DNA of 15,649 nt, from contig CAZRWH010000030.1 of the NCBI GenBank assembly GCA_964603905.1, forward strand, positions 1-15,649. Reading direction: 5' to 3'. The translations under genes were made by a program, and so were the position numbers. The DNA is from CAZRWH01 sp964603905 (GTDB taxonomy: Bacteria; Patescibacteriota; Gracilibacteria; UBA1369; UBA12470). Of the stretch, positions 1 to 6,290 are shown piece by piece. Within the stretch, counting starts at the first letter, position 1; every line of letters starts with the position of its first letter. The notes below the pieces were generated by a model, which saw only the letters and a program-made list of their open reading frames with translations, made no database searches and was not told the DNA's origin.

Positions 1-485
1 TCCCCAACTCTAACTTTCGCAGGTCTGATCGCTCTTCCTTTGAAAGCGAATCCTTTTTCGAACTCTTCGATTACTTCATCTTTTGGTCCAGGTCCTTGCA
101 TTACAGCTTCGTGTAGCTCTGGGTTGAATGGTTGGCCAACTGCTGTGATTTCTTCGAGGCCTAGTGATGTTAGGGTGTCGATCAGTTGTTTTTCTATTGC
201 TTGAATTCCTTTGACCCATTCGTTTTCTGCAAGCTCTTCTGGTAGGTGGTCAAAAGCTCTTTTTAGGTTGTCGATTGTTGGGAAAAGAGATGTGATTAGT
301 TCCGCGTTTGCGAAGATTCTTAGGTCTGCTCGTTCTTCTTCGATTCTTCTCCGGAAGTTTTGCAAGTCGGCTGTTGCTCGTTGCGCTGTTTCTGTCAAAG
401 AGGCTTTTTCTTCTTCGAGCTGGGCGAGTTCTAGTTTAAGTTGTTTGAACTCTTTTTCGATGTTTGTTTCTTCTTGTTTTGTCAT
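1..485 (-). CDS. grpE: GrpE nucleotide exchange factor (3' end cut by window edge)
   Basis: GrpE is the nucleotide exchange factor of the DnaK chaperone. It acts in the cytoplasm as a dimer that releases ADP from DnaK. About 161 residues are visible from the ATG at 483-485. An acidic, coiled-coil-like N-terminus (residues 1-45) is followed by the family core LQNFRRRIEEER and then by FNPELHEAVMQGPGP, the conserved head-domain motif. The last visible residues, RAIRPAKVRVG, match the normal C-terminal beta strand of the family, so probably only a residue or two and the stop lie outside the window. The gene starts 7 bp after the hrcA stop, so the two are surely co-transcribed. No Shine-Dalgarno site precedes its ATG. 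dnaK or dnaJ would be expected next, beyond the window edge. Confidence 0.95.
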   Translation of the reverse strand, partial: MTKQEETNIEKEFKQLKLELAQLEEEKASLTETAQRATADLQNFRRRIEEERADLRIFANAELITSLFPTIDNLKRAFDHLPEELAENEWVKGIQAIEKQLIDTLTSLGLEEITAVGQPFNPELHEAVMQGPGPKDEVIEEFEKGFAFKGRAIRPAKVRVG

Positions 486-492
486 ATTGAAA

Positions 493-1221
493 TTAATTGT
501 TTTTTAGTTCTAAAGTTACTTCTTCAAGTAGTGCTTTGTTGTAAGCATAAGGCATTCTGCATGGTCCTAAGATGCCCATGAACCCTTTGTGTCCTTCGAG
601 TTCGTATGTTGTCACGATAAGTCCACAACTGTCGATTTGAGGGATTAGATTTTCTTTTCCGATGAATATCCTTACTTTTTCGTCTAGGTCTAGCTCTTTA
701 AGGATTTTTGAGAAGTGTTTTCCTTCTTCAAGTACTTCTATTACTTGGCTTGCTCTTCTTGGATCGTCTGCAAATTCTGGTTGCCTTAGGATGTTTGAAA
801 TTCCGAGATAAAATGTTCGGCTTCCAGGTATCGTTGCAAAACTTACATTTGCTGTTGCTTGAGAAAGAAGTCTCACAGCGTCAAAGATTTGTTCGCGAGC
901 TTTGTCGATTTTGTACTGTTCTCGCAATGAATGAAGGTTCTTTTTTGCAAGTTTTCGGGCTTTGTCGAAGTTGGCTAATTGGTCTACGTACATCCTGTAT
1001 CCTGCTACCGTTGGGACTCTTCCTGCAGATGTATGAGGTTGTGTTATAAGTCCCTCCTTCTCGAGAAAAGCCATGTCGTTTCTTATCGTTGCAGGGCTTA
1101 CAGATAACTTGTAGCTTACTACGATGGTCTTGGATCCTACAGGTTCTGCTGTATCAACGAACTGTTGGATTATCGCTTGGAGTATCTTCTGTTTGCGCGG
1201 GTCTAATGGCAAATTGTTCAT
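493..1221 (-). CDS. hrcA: HrcA heat-inducible transcription repressor, short form
   Basis: HrcA represses chaperone operons by binding CIRCE operators and is stabilised by GroEL in the bacteria where it has been studied. The N-terminal winged-helix domain is clear: RKQKILQAIIQQFVDTAEPVGS, then SPATIRNDMAFLEKEGLI and HTSAGRVPTVAGYRMYVD (about residues 8-80). The C-terminal end keeps the GAF-like hallmark GFMGILGPCRMPYAYNKA. At 242 residues it is about 100 shorter than typical HrcA (around 340), and the missing length lies in the middle rather than at either end. A GGAAG sequence abuts the ATG with no spacing. An in-frame TTG three codons downstream would have normal spacing, so the true start may be LPLDPRKQK. 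A candidate CIRCE lies directly upstream, which implies autoregulation of hrcA-grpE. Confidence 0.93.
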   Translation of the reverse strand: MNNLPLDPRKQKILQAIIQQFVDTAEPVGSKTIVVSYKLSVSPATIRNDMAFLEKEGLITQPHTSAGRVPTVAGYRMYVDQLANFDKARKLAKKNLHSLREQYKIDKAREQIFDAVRLLSQATANVSFATIPGSRTFYLGISNILRQPEFADDPRRASQVIEVLEEGKHFSKILKELDLDEKVRIFIGKENLIPQIDSCGLIVTTYELEGHKGFMGILGPCRMPYAYNKALLEEVTLELKNN

Positions 1222-1256
1222 CTTCCGTTATCTGTTAGTTGTGAATTGTTATCTAA

Positions 1257-1283
1257 CTTGCGCTCGCTAGTTTACAGTGCTAA
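1257..1283. promoter_or_regulatory. Candidate CIRCE operator
   Basis: The plus strand reads CTTGCGCTC, nine bases, then CAGTGCTAA. The consensus CIRCE is TTAGCACTC-N9-GAGTGCTAA, so the halves match 6/9 and 8/9 with exact spacing. The site lies 36-62 bp upstream of hrcA and covers the predicted -10 of its promoter, which is the textbook position for HrcA autoregulation. Confidence 0.72.
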
Positions 1284-1298
1284 ATGGGTTTTTGACAA
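1269..1298 (-). promoter_or_regulatory. hrcA-grpE promoter
   Basis: On the minus strand, TTGTCA (1293-1298) is followed by an 18-bp spacer and TAAACT (1269-1274). The -35 matches 5/6 and the -10 matches 4/6. The -10 lies inside the candidate CIRCE, so repressor binding would block it. Confidence 0.55.
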
Positions 1299-1321
1299 GA
1301 GGCTTGATTTTGTGGTATTTG
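1292..1321 (+). promoter_or_regulatory. Divergent promoter for the unknown gene at 1349
   Basis: A perfect TTGACA (1292-1297) is followed by an 18-bp spacer and TATTTG (1316-1321), with a TG one base before it (extended -10). Its -35 is the reverse complement of the hrcA -35 shifted by one base, so the two divergent promoters share the same DNA. The predicted leader is about 21 nt. Confidence 0.45.
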
Positions 1322-1348
1322 TTTTTGCCTGAATTTAAATTTAAAAAA

Positions 1349-1927
1349 ATGAACAGACTTGAACATCATGATGTAATTGAAGTGCATGCTCCTTTAGAAG
1401 CGATAGAAGTTATGGCTCAAAAGCTTAGAGATCTGCGTCCAGAAATGCGCGAGGATATAGAATTTACTAAATTTGGAAGAGAGGACGTTTTTAGAATTAA
1501 GGATGGTCATAAGGTTGAATTGCCAAGATTTAGGAGCAATGGTGATCTTAGTTTTGTTGTGCATGAGCGTGCTGATGATGAAGGGATTAACAGGGTGTGC
1601 GTTTATATTAAGAAAGAAGGTGGAATGAGAGTTGATATTTCTCGTCGACCTGATGCGATGGGGAAGTCTGTTGAGGTTTATCCTGTGTGCGAATTACCTT
1701 TAGAACAGCTTTATTATTATGATGTGGAAACTGATGGGTCGGTTTTGAATAATTCAGACCTAGAAAAGCTTGATGACGAAGAAATTGAGCTTGTTTTGAA
1801 CGCTTTGAAGCTTGAGCTTGATGTTCTTTGGGATATGAAAAACCAAGGGCCTACTAGGCTAAGGTTGGGTTCTTTGGCTGCTCAGTTTAGAGTTGCTGCA
1901 AATAACGTATTACATGTTCATAACTAA
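1349..1927 (+). CDS. Uncharacterised protein, 192 aa
   Basis: I do not recognise this family. The open frame begins at 1277, but I place the start at the ATG at 1349. The 24 extra residues are hydrophobic, unlike the rest, and part of that stretch overlaps the predicted promoter. The 1349 ATG is preceded by the A-rich leader seen at other starts here. The product is a soluble, acidic, mixed alpha/beta protein with no signal peptide, membrane segment or cysteine cluster. It is charged in the first 60 residues, has strand-like stretches around LSFVVHERAD and NRVCVYIKK, and has a helical C-terminal third rich in Glu, Asp and Leu. It is followed 6 bp later by a second unknown gene, so the two probably form an operon. 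Confidence 0.8.
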   Translation: MNRLEHHDVIEVHAPLEAIEVMAQKLRDLRPEMREDIEFTKFGREDVFRIKDGHKVELPRFRSNGDLSFVVHERADDEGINRVCVYIKKEGGMRVDISRRPDAMGKSVEVYPVCELPLEQLYYYDVETDGSVLNNSDLEKLDDEEIELVLNALKLELDVLWDMKNQGPTRLRLGSLAAQFRVAANNVLHVHN

Positions 1928-1933
1928 TATTTG

Positions 1934-2692
1934 ATGTCTGGAATTGATTCAACATGTGGGTTTATTGAAGAGGAGGTTTGTTCTGTTAGAGACGCCTCTT
2001 GGGAGAGTAAAGTGGCTGGTTATCTTGGGCTTGATGATCGAGTGACTGGCAAGCCTTCTAGCAAGGTTATTGTCTTGGGTGATAAGAGTTATCCTGCCAA
2101 TGTTTTGGCGGGTGCTCTTTGTGAGATGTCTGATGAATCCTTTTTAAGGTTTTTGTATTTGCCGCATGTTCGTGCGGTTGACTCTAGGGGAGAGGTTATG
2201 TTGTCTCCGCTTTATGTCATCGAGAAGCTTGTTAACAATGATGTTGAGCCGAGGCTTCGTCATAGGCTTGCTTTGATTTCGGAACGCTATGATATTCCGG
2301 AGATGGAACAGGTTCACAAAAAGATTCTTAATCTAAAAACGCTTACTGGATATTCTGGTTTTTTGGAAAAAGTGGGTGAGTATGTTGATGTTGAGTTTGA
2401 GGGGTGTGATTTTGAAGTGTTTTTTGGTGAAGACATTGTTGTGCAAGCTACATTGCGAAATGGATATTCGATCCATTTTGAGCTTGGGCGTACTGTATCT
2501 TGCAGTATGACAGATCCGAGTGGTGAGGTTTTGGATTTTTCTTATTGTCAAAAAGATCCTGTTTATCGGGACAAGCTTATGTACGTTCTTGATGTTGTTG
2601 AGAAGTTTTTGATTAATAAAGCTCATCAGCAAGATCGGCCTTCAGGTTTTCGTCGATGGATTGGTGCTAAGGTTGCTTGGCTTACCTCATAA
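1934..2692 (+). CDS. Uncharacterised protein, 252 aa
   Basis: No family recognised. A TTG directly before the ATG at 1934 lengthens the open frame by one codon, but the ATG is the natural start. The gene begins 6 bp after the preceding stop, with no clear Shine-Dalgarno site, so translation may depend on the upstream gene. The protein is soluble and acidic. Around residues 20-130 it looks helical, with a segment VNNDVEPRLRHRLALISERYDI that has the feel of a helical repeat. Residues 145-200 look like beta strands (YVDVEFEGCDFEVFFGED, SIHFELGRTVSCSM). The C-terminus is helical and basic. The 3' end overlaps the 3' end of convergent gapA by 11 bp, so no terminator fits between them. Confidence 0.78.
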   Translation: MSGIDSTCGFIEEEVCSVRDASWESKVAGYLGLDDRVTGKPSSKVIVLGDKSYPANVLAGALCEMSDESFLRFLYLPHVRAVDSRGEVMLSPLYVIEKLVNNDVEPRLRHRLALISERYDIPEMEQVHKKILNLKTLTGYSGFLEKVGEYVDVEFEGCDFEVFFGEDIVVQATLRNGYSIHFELGRTVSCSMTDPSGEVLDFSYCQKDPVYRDKLMYVLDVVEKFLINKAHQQDRPSGFRRWIGAKVAWLTS

Positions 2693-3686
2693 AGTAAGCT
2701 GCTAGCTCGACAAGACGAACTGAGTAACCCCATTCGTTGTCGTACCAAGCGAGAACTTTTACCATGTTGCCTTCTGTTACGACTGTAGAAAGTCCGTCGA
2801 TTACAGAAGATTGGTTTTCTTTGATGTAGTCTGAAGAAACAAGTGGCTCGTCAGAGTAACCAAGAATTCCTCGCATTGTTCCGTTTGCAGCTTCTTCAAA
2901 AGCTTTGTTTACGTCTTCTGCTGTAACTCCGCTTTTTACTTCGCAAACTAGATCAACAACAGATACGGTTGGTGTTGGTACACGAACAGAAAGCCCCGTC
3001 ATTTTTCCTTGTAGTTCAGGGATAACTTCTCCGATAGCTTTGGCAGCTCCTGTTGAAGTTGGGATCATGTTTAGGGCAGCTCCTCTAGATCTTCTTTTAT
3101 CTTTCTTGTGGGAGTTGTCCATCAAGTTCTGGTCGTTGGTGTACGAGTGGATTGTTGTCATTGTTCCTTTTACCACTCCGAATTTGTCGTTAAGTACTTT
3201 TACAACAGGTGCTAGGCAGTTTGTTGTACAAGATGCGTTTGAAATTATTTTGTCGTTTGCTTTGTCCAAGAGTCCTTCGTTGACTCCAAGTACGATCGTT
3301 TTGTCTAGATCTTTTCCTGGTGCGCTTACGATAACTTTCTTTGCTCCGGCTTTAAGGTGCTTCTCTGTTCCTTCTCGGTCGCGGAATACACCTGTTGATT
3401 CGATTACTACATCAACCCCTAGATCAGCCCAAGGAAGGTTCTCTGGGTTTCGATCTGAGAAAGTTGCTATCTCTTTGTCGTCAATTTTGATTGCTGTTTC
3501 TCCAACAGCTTCGATTTTTGCTCGGCAAGGGCCGTAAACTGAATCGTATTTAAGTAGGTGTACAAGATCTGTGTTTGGCGAAGTGTCGTTGATTGCAACG
3601 ATGTCAACAAGGTCGGCCATTAGGTTTGCGCGAAGGAATGCGCGTCCGATTCTTCCAAATCCGTTGATTGCAACACGAGGTTTCAT
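2682..3686 (-). CDS. gapA: Glyceraldehyde-3-phosphate dehydrogenase, phosphorylating
   Basis: The enzyme converts glyceraldehyde 3-phosphate, phosphate and NAD(P)+ to 1,3-bisphosphoglycerate in cytoplasmic glycolysis. At 334 residues it has the normal full length. The Rossmann motif GFGRIGR is at residues 9-15, the coenzyme loop INDTSPNT at 32-39, catalytic Cys153 in SNASCTTNCLAP, and His180 in TTIHSYTNDQ. The C-terminal WYDNEWGYS motif is intact. Two coenzyme-site features, NDTS and the N-S pair at 191-192 (usually Leu-Pro in NAD-only enzymes), resemble the cyanobacterial/plastid Gap2 type that also accepts NADP. This is an inference from residues. It lies 26 bp downstream of the small gene at 3713-3976 on the same strand. 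The leader ends in a run of A and has no Shine-Dalgarno site. Confidence 0.97.
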   Translation of the reverse strand: MKPRVAINGFGRIGRAFLRANLMADLVDIVAINDTSPNTDLVHLLKYDSVYGPCRAKIEAVGETAIKIDDKEIATFSDRNPENLPWADLGVDVVIESTGVFRDREGTEKHLKAGAKKVIVSAPGKDLDKTIVLGVNEGLLDKANDKIISNASCTTNCLAPVVKVLNDKFGVVKGTMTTIHSYTNDQNLMDNSHKKDKRRSRGAALNMIPTSTGAAKAIGEVIPELQGKMTGLSVRVPTPTVSVVDLVCEVKSGVTAEDVNKAFEEAANGTMRGILGYSDEPLVSSDYIKENQSSVIDGLSTVVTEGNMVKVLAWYDNEWGYSVRLVELAAYFMR

Positions 3687-3712
3687 TTTTTTGAGATTAG
3701 AGTTTTAGAATT

Positions 3713-3976
3713 TTAGAGTGGTGGTTCTGGTAGAGCGTAAAATGCTTCTAGGTGGCATATTAGGTCATTTAATTCTACTGCGCTTAGAGCTGTTCCGCAT
3801 ACTTCAATTGATCTACCTCCGTGATTTGCGATTTCCTCGCTCCATCTTGGAAGCAGTTCTTGATGCAGGTATGTTATTCCGTCGTTAGGATCGTTTTTTA
3901 TCATTGTGCTTATAAGCCCGGCTACGTGAGCAGCTTTGTTGGATAATTCTATTCTTTCTGACGGGCCAGTTCTCAT
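3713..3976 (-). CDS. Uncharacterised protein, 87 aa
   Basis: No family recognised. It is a small soluble protein, probably mostly helical: a helix-like stretch near residues 8-27 (IELSNKAAHVAGLISTMIKN), a Trp-containing middle (ELLPRWSEEIANHGG), and a C-terminal helix ending in PEPPL. There is one cysteine, so a metal cluster is unlikely. It sits upstream of gapA on the same strand with a 26-bp gap and no terminator, so the two are probably co-transcribed. A consensus TATAAT lies about 24 bp upstream of its ATG. Whether it affects GAPDH cannot be told from sequence. Confidence 0.7.
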   Translation of the reverse strand: MRTGPSERIELSNKAAHVAGLISTMIKNDPNDGITYLHQELLPRWSEEIANHGGRSIEVCGTALSAVELNDLICHLEAFYALPEPPL

Positions 3977-3999
3977 AATAATGTTGGTTACAGGCCTGG

Positions 4000-4005
4000 A
4001 TTATA
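4000..4005 (-). promoter_or_regulatory. Consensus -10 box upstream of the small gene and gapA
   Basis: The minus strand reads TATAAT, a perfect -10, with a predicted leader of about 17 nt to the ATG at 3976. No good -35 is visible at 16-18 bp; TTCAAA at 15 bp is the nearest. The spacing is weak, so confidence is moderate. Confidence 0.4.
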
Positions 4006-4084
4006 ACGCAAAAATCGCTTTTTGAAGCCATTTTTTTGAGGTAAAAGTCTTGACGGCGAAGCAAAAATGTTTTTAAAAGGATGC

Positions 4085-4749
4085 ATGAACTGGAATAAAA
4101 TAATTCAGGCTTTGAAAGACGGGGGAGTTGTTACTCATCCTACCGATACTTGTTATGGGCTTGCTTGTGATCCTTTGAATGAGGAGGCAATGAAGAAGCT
4201 TTGTGCGCTTAAACAGATGCCACGATCGAAGCCTGTGACTTGGATGGTTGGCTCGATGGGGGAGGCGATGAAGTATGGGGTTTTCTCTGAAGAGGCTTTG
4301 AAATTAGCTAGTGAAGGTTGGCCTGGGGCTCTTACGTTGGTTGTTCCAGCGAAAGAGTATGATGGTTTGATTGGCTTGAGGGTTCCTGGTGACGATTTCA
4401 CTCTGGAGATGTTGAGTCGATGGGGAGGTCCGCTTACGACAACGAGTGCTAACTTGCATGGGCAGGAGCCGCCCTATTCTGGCGATGCTGCTGTTCCTGG
4501 TGATTATGTCGTGGATATGGGTGAGATTGCGAAGAATAAACCGTCGAGGATTTTGAGAGTGACGNNNNNNNNNNNNNNNNNNNNNNNNNNNNNNNNNNNN
4601 NNNNNNNNNNNNNNNNNNNNNNNNNNNNNNNNNNNNNNNNNNNNNNNNNNNNNNNNNNNNNNNNCGTGGATATGGGTGAGATTGCGAAGAATAAACCGTC
4701 GAGGATTTTGAGAGTGACGGATGAGGATGTGACGGTTATTCGTGGTTGA
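4085..4749 (+). CDS. tsaC: Threonylcarbamoyl-AMP synthase, TsaC/Sua5/YrdC family, interrupted by a scaffold gap
   Basis: The family makes threonylcarbamoyl-AMP from threonine, bicarbonate and ATP, the first step of tRNA t6A37 modification. The YrdC fold is plain: HPTDTCYGLACDP near residues 18-30, KQMPRSKPVTWMV, PGALTLVVPA, GLRVPGDD, and the nucleotide-site SANLHGQEPP. As written, the frame is broken by 100 Ns at 4565-4664. The 55 bases before the gap are repeated exactly after it. If the overlap is collapsed (155 bp removed), the frame runs on through ILRVTDEDVTVIRG to the TGA at 4747-4749, giving 169 residues, a normal single-domain length. I chose the ATG at 4085, with AAAAGGA just upstream, over the in-frame ATG at 4067. 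A hairpin terminator starts at the stop codon. Confidence 0.93.
4510..4564. repeat. 55-bp direct copy, left of the N gap (assembly overlap)
   Basis: These 55 bases are identical to 4665-4719. The identity starts and stops exactly at the gap edge, as expected when two contig ends share one k-mer length of overlap. Confidence 0.9.
4565..4664. other. Scaffold gap of exactly 100 N
   Basis: The run is exactly 100 N, the conventional placeholder for a gap of unknown length. The flanking 55-bp identity and the restored tsaC reading frame indicate no missing sequence. Confidence 0.97.
4665..4719. repeat. 55-bp direct copy, right of the N gap (assembly overlap)
   Basis: Identical to 4510-4564. The copies are 155 bp apart, which is not a multiple of three, so the duplication shifts the tsaC frame as deposited. 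Confidence 0.9.
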
Positions 4750-4768
4750 GGGAGCTGGCTCCCTTTTT
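4749..4768 (+). terminator. Intrinsic terminator of tsaC
   Basis: AGGGAG (4749-4754), loop CTGG and CTCCCT (4759-4764) form a 6-bp stem that runs into TTTTT (4764-4768). It begins at the last base of the stop codon. Confidence 0.85.
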
Positions 4769-4783
4769 GCAGGTTAGGGTTTG

Positions 4784-4860
4784 GTCCCGGGACTGGGGAT
4801 TTGAACTTGGAACTTAGAATTTTGTATTTTGAGTATGTCTTCCCCGGGTTGCTCCGGGGC
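4784..4860. repeat. Intergenic GC palindromes and degenerate heptad array
   Basis: This part of the tsaC-4923 spacer holds GTCCCGGGAC, a perfect 10-bp palindrome at 4784-4793. Next comes a degenerate 7-bp-period array at 4803-4837 (GAACTTG, GAACTTA, GAATTTT, GTATTTT, GAGTATG). A CCCCGG / CCGGGG hairpin follows at about 4842-4859. No gene is seen here. Confidence 0.6.
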
Positions 4861-4864
4861 GGAT

Positions 4865-4892
4865 TTGACTTGTTTGTATTTTGCGCTAAAAT
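4865..4892 (+). promoter_or_regulatory. Promoter of the small-gene cluster at 4923
   Basis: TTGACT (4865-4870), a 16-bp spacer, then TAAAAT (4887-4892). Each hexamer matches 5/6. The predicted leader is about 24 nt. Confidence 0.7.
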
Positions 4893-4922
4893 TCTGGCGC
4901 AATATTTAAACAAACTAAAAAC

Positions 4923-5081
4923 ATGGAGGGACTTCATTGTGATAAGGCGGATTTGAATCTTATAGCTCCTGATGAAACAAGATTTTTGAAGCAGCTTGCG
5001 AGAAGCGCTGGAATTATGCGGTCTTTTAGGAGAGGGGAGCGTTGTCCTTATTCAATGGATGAGGTTTTTGCTATGTTTTAA
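4923..5081 (+). CDS. Uncharacterised small protein, 52 aa
   Basis: This short frame starts at the ATG at 4923 and ends with TAA at 5079-5081. The product is a soluble, slightly basic peptide with Leu/Ala/Arg helices (FLKQLARSAGIMRSFRRGE) and two separated cysteines. It lies 30 bp downstream of a good promoter and 21 bp ahead of the next start, so it is probably the first gene of a three-gene transcript. It has no Shine-Dalgarno site, in keeping with other first genes here. I recognise no family. The promoter spacing and operon position are the main support that it is real. Confidence 0.6.
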   Translation: MEGLHCDKADLNLIAPDETRFLKQLARSAGIMRSFRRGERCPYSMDEVFAMF

Positions 5082-5102
5082 CAGGCTTTGTTTGGAGGTG
5101 CT

Positions 5103-5360
5103 ATGTCTGAAGTGTCGAAAGGAGAGATAATGGGGCAGCCCTGTATCGTTATTGATCATCAAGACGGTTATGAGGAAGGTTACTTTTCTTCGTTGAGTAG
5201 ATTGTCTTTTGAAAATGATGGAGAGCCTTTTGTTTATTTTTACGATATTCCTATCAGGTGTTTTCTTAGAAGAGAGGACCGTTCAAGTACTCTTCCTATG
5301 GGAACTTTTGGTGATGCTCTTTTGAAGGCTTCGGCAACACAGGGCGTTGAGATTCGTTAA
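5103..5360 (+). CDS. Uncharacterised small protein, 85 aa
   Basis: No family recognised. The ATG at 5103 has one of the few clear Shine-Dalgarno sites in the window: GGAGG at 5094-5098 with four bases of spacing. That decides against the in-frame TTG at 5088. The product is soluble and acidic, with strand-like QPCIVIDHQDGYEEGYF and EPFVYFYDIPIRCFLRRED and a short C-terminal helix. It is probably a compact beta-rich fold. It follows the 52-residue gene by 21 bp and precedes the 139-residue gene by 26 bp. The internal Shine-Dalgarno site, absent from the leading gene, fits re-initiation within an operon. Confidence 0.7.
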   Translation: MSEVSKGEIMGQPCIVIDHQDGYEEGYFSSLSRLSFENDGEPFVYFYDIPIRCFLRREDRSSTLPMGTFGDALLKASATQGVEIR

Positions 5361-5386
5361 TTTAATTATTTTTTAATTTTAAAATT

Positions 5387-5806
5387 ATGGTACTTGATGG
5401 ATGGCGAGATCATTGGGGGGATAGTTCTCTTAATTCCTCTCCTAAAGAGGATATTAAGTTTGATTCTGTTCAAGATCAGAAGCTTCTAAATTTTTTTAAT
5501 GGAGTTGCTGACCCAGATAATTATGAAGGGCACAATTCAGTATGGCATACGAGGCAGGTTGTTCGTCGGATGTACGAATTGAAGGCGAAACATGGACTTG
5601 GTGGTTTTGAGGTTACTCAAGAGGGAGTTGATATTAAGCTTCGGTATTTTGAAAATATACCTCAAGGAGTTTCTGAAGGCTGGACTACAGTGATGGGGGT
5701 AGAAGTTTTTGTTGAGGTTGTTCCGCAACAAGGTGATTTAGGGGATGGTTTCAGAAATGCTTTAGCCGGTGCTTTGGCCGGTTCTTGGGATTTGACTATG
5801 GATTAA
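5387..5806 (+). CDS. Uncharacterised protein, 139 aa
   Basis: No family recognised. The frame opens at an ATG preceded by an AT-only leader, and the spacer to the previous gene contains no terminator, so it is probably the last gene of the 4923 transcript. The N-terminus is polar and Trp-rich (WRDHWGDSS), followed by a helix with Trp and Arg residues (NSVWHTRQVVRRMYELKAKHG). Then comes a strand-rich segment (GVDIKLRYFENIP, TVMGVEVFVEVVPQQG) and a small-residue helix near the end (FRNALAGALAGSW). There is no membrane segment or signal. The gene converges on the membrane-protein gene at 5820, only 13 bp away. Confidence 0.72.
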   Translation: MVLDGWRDHWGDSSLNSSPKEDIKFDSVQDQKLLNFFNGVADPDNYEGHNSVWHTRQVVRRMYELKAKHGLGGFEVTQEGVDIKLRYFENIPQGVSEGWTTVMGVEVFVEVVPQQGDLGDGFRNALAGALAGSWDLTMD

Positions 5807-5819
5807 GTCGCGTGTCTCG

Positions 5820-6290
5820 TTAAAGCAAAACCTCAAGTCCGTTAAATACCCCGGTGCTGATTAGCGTTACTATGATTCCGCTTAGGATTACGCCTATGGT
5901 TATCAGTGGGAATGCGGTTTTGAATTTGAATCCGAGGAGCCATGCGACTAGGGATCCTGTCCATGCTCCGCTGCCAGGAAGTGGGATCATTACGAAGACG
6001 ATGAGGAATATCTCTCCCCACAATTGGAACTTGTGGGCGTGTTTAAGGTGAGTTTTTTTGAAAAGTTTCTTGAAGAAATTGTCGAAGAATTTGGAGTGCT
6101 TGCTAAGAAGCTCCGAAACAGGGCCAAGAAGTTTCAGAATTACTATTGCGATTAGTATGTTTCCGATGACTGCTGATATGAATGCCGGGACTGGTTCCAT
6201 TTTAAGTTCCAAAATGGCAAAAGGGATCGCGCCACGTAGCTCGGTTATCGGAAGCATTGCCAGTATAAATGTGATGATTTCGTTTTTCAT
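5820..6290 (-). CDS. Small multidrug-export-family membrane protein (COG2426 / PF06695 type)
   Basis: This is an integral membrane protein of 156 residues. The family name, putative small multidrug export protein, rests on annotation, and the transported substrate is not established. It keeps the two family signatures: PITELRGAIPFAI in the first membrane segment and IPLPGSGAWTGSLVAWLLG in the third. About four or five hydrophobic segments are visible, with a basic cytoplasmic loop (FDNFFKKLFKKTHLKHAHK) near residues 68-88. The open frame extends upstream to 6371, but the extra 27 residues are polar and basic. The ATG at 6290 begins MKNEIITFILAMLPITELRG, the usual start of this family. No Shine-Dalgarno site is visible. 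Confidence 0.88.
   Translation of the reverse strand: MKNEIITFILAMLPITELRGAIPFAILELKMEPVPAFISAVIGNILIAIVILKLLGPVSELLSKHSKFFDNFFKKLFKKTHLKHAHKFQLWGEIFLIVFVMIPLPGSGAWTGSLVAWLLGFKFKTAFPLITIGVILSGIIVTLISTGVFNGLEVLL

Noticed and set aside
211..507. Open frame on the plus strand over grpE
   Set aside because: Ser/Phe-rich translation antisense to grpE, whose protein is unmistakable on the other strand.
1277..1348. N-terminal extension of the 192-aa unknown protein
   Set aside because: It overlaps the promoter region and the CIRCE half-site and is unlike the rest of the protein; the ATG at 1349 fits better.
2905..3537. 210-codon open frame antisense to gapA
   Set aside because: Complete GAPDH motifs on the minus strand explain the open frame; the plus-strand translation is low-complexity Ser/Thr/Pro.
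4050..4078. Promoter for tsaC (TTGACG with TTAAAA)
   Set aside because: The -10 is poor and transcription would begin on the start codon, which conflicts with the AAAAGGA site.
4770..4860. tRNA gene (GGTCCC and GATTTGAAC-like words)
   Set aside because: No acceptor stem, anticodon arm or complete T arm can be assembled.
4449..4937. Open frame on the minus strand across the N gap
   Set aside because: It runs through 100 N and exists only because N codons are not stops; the real gene is tsaC.
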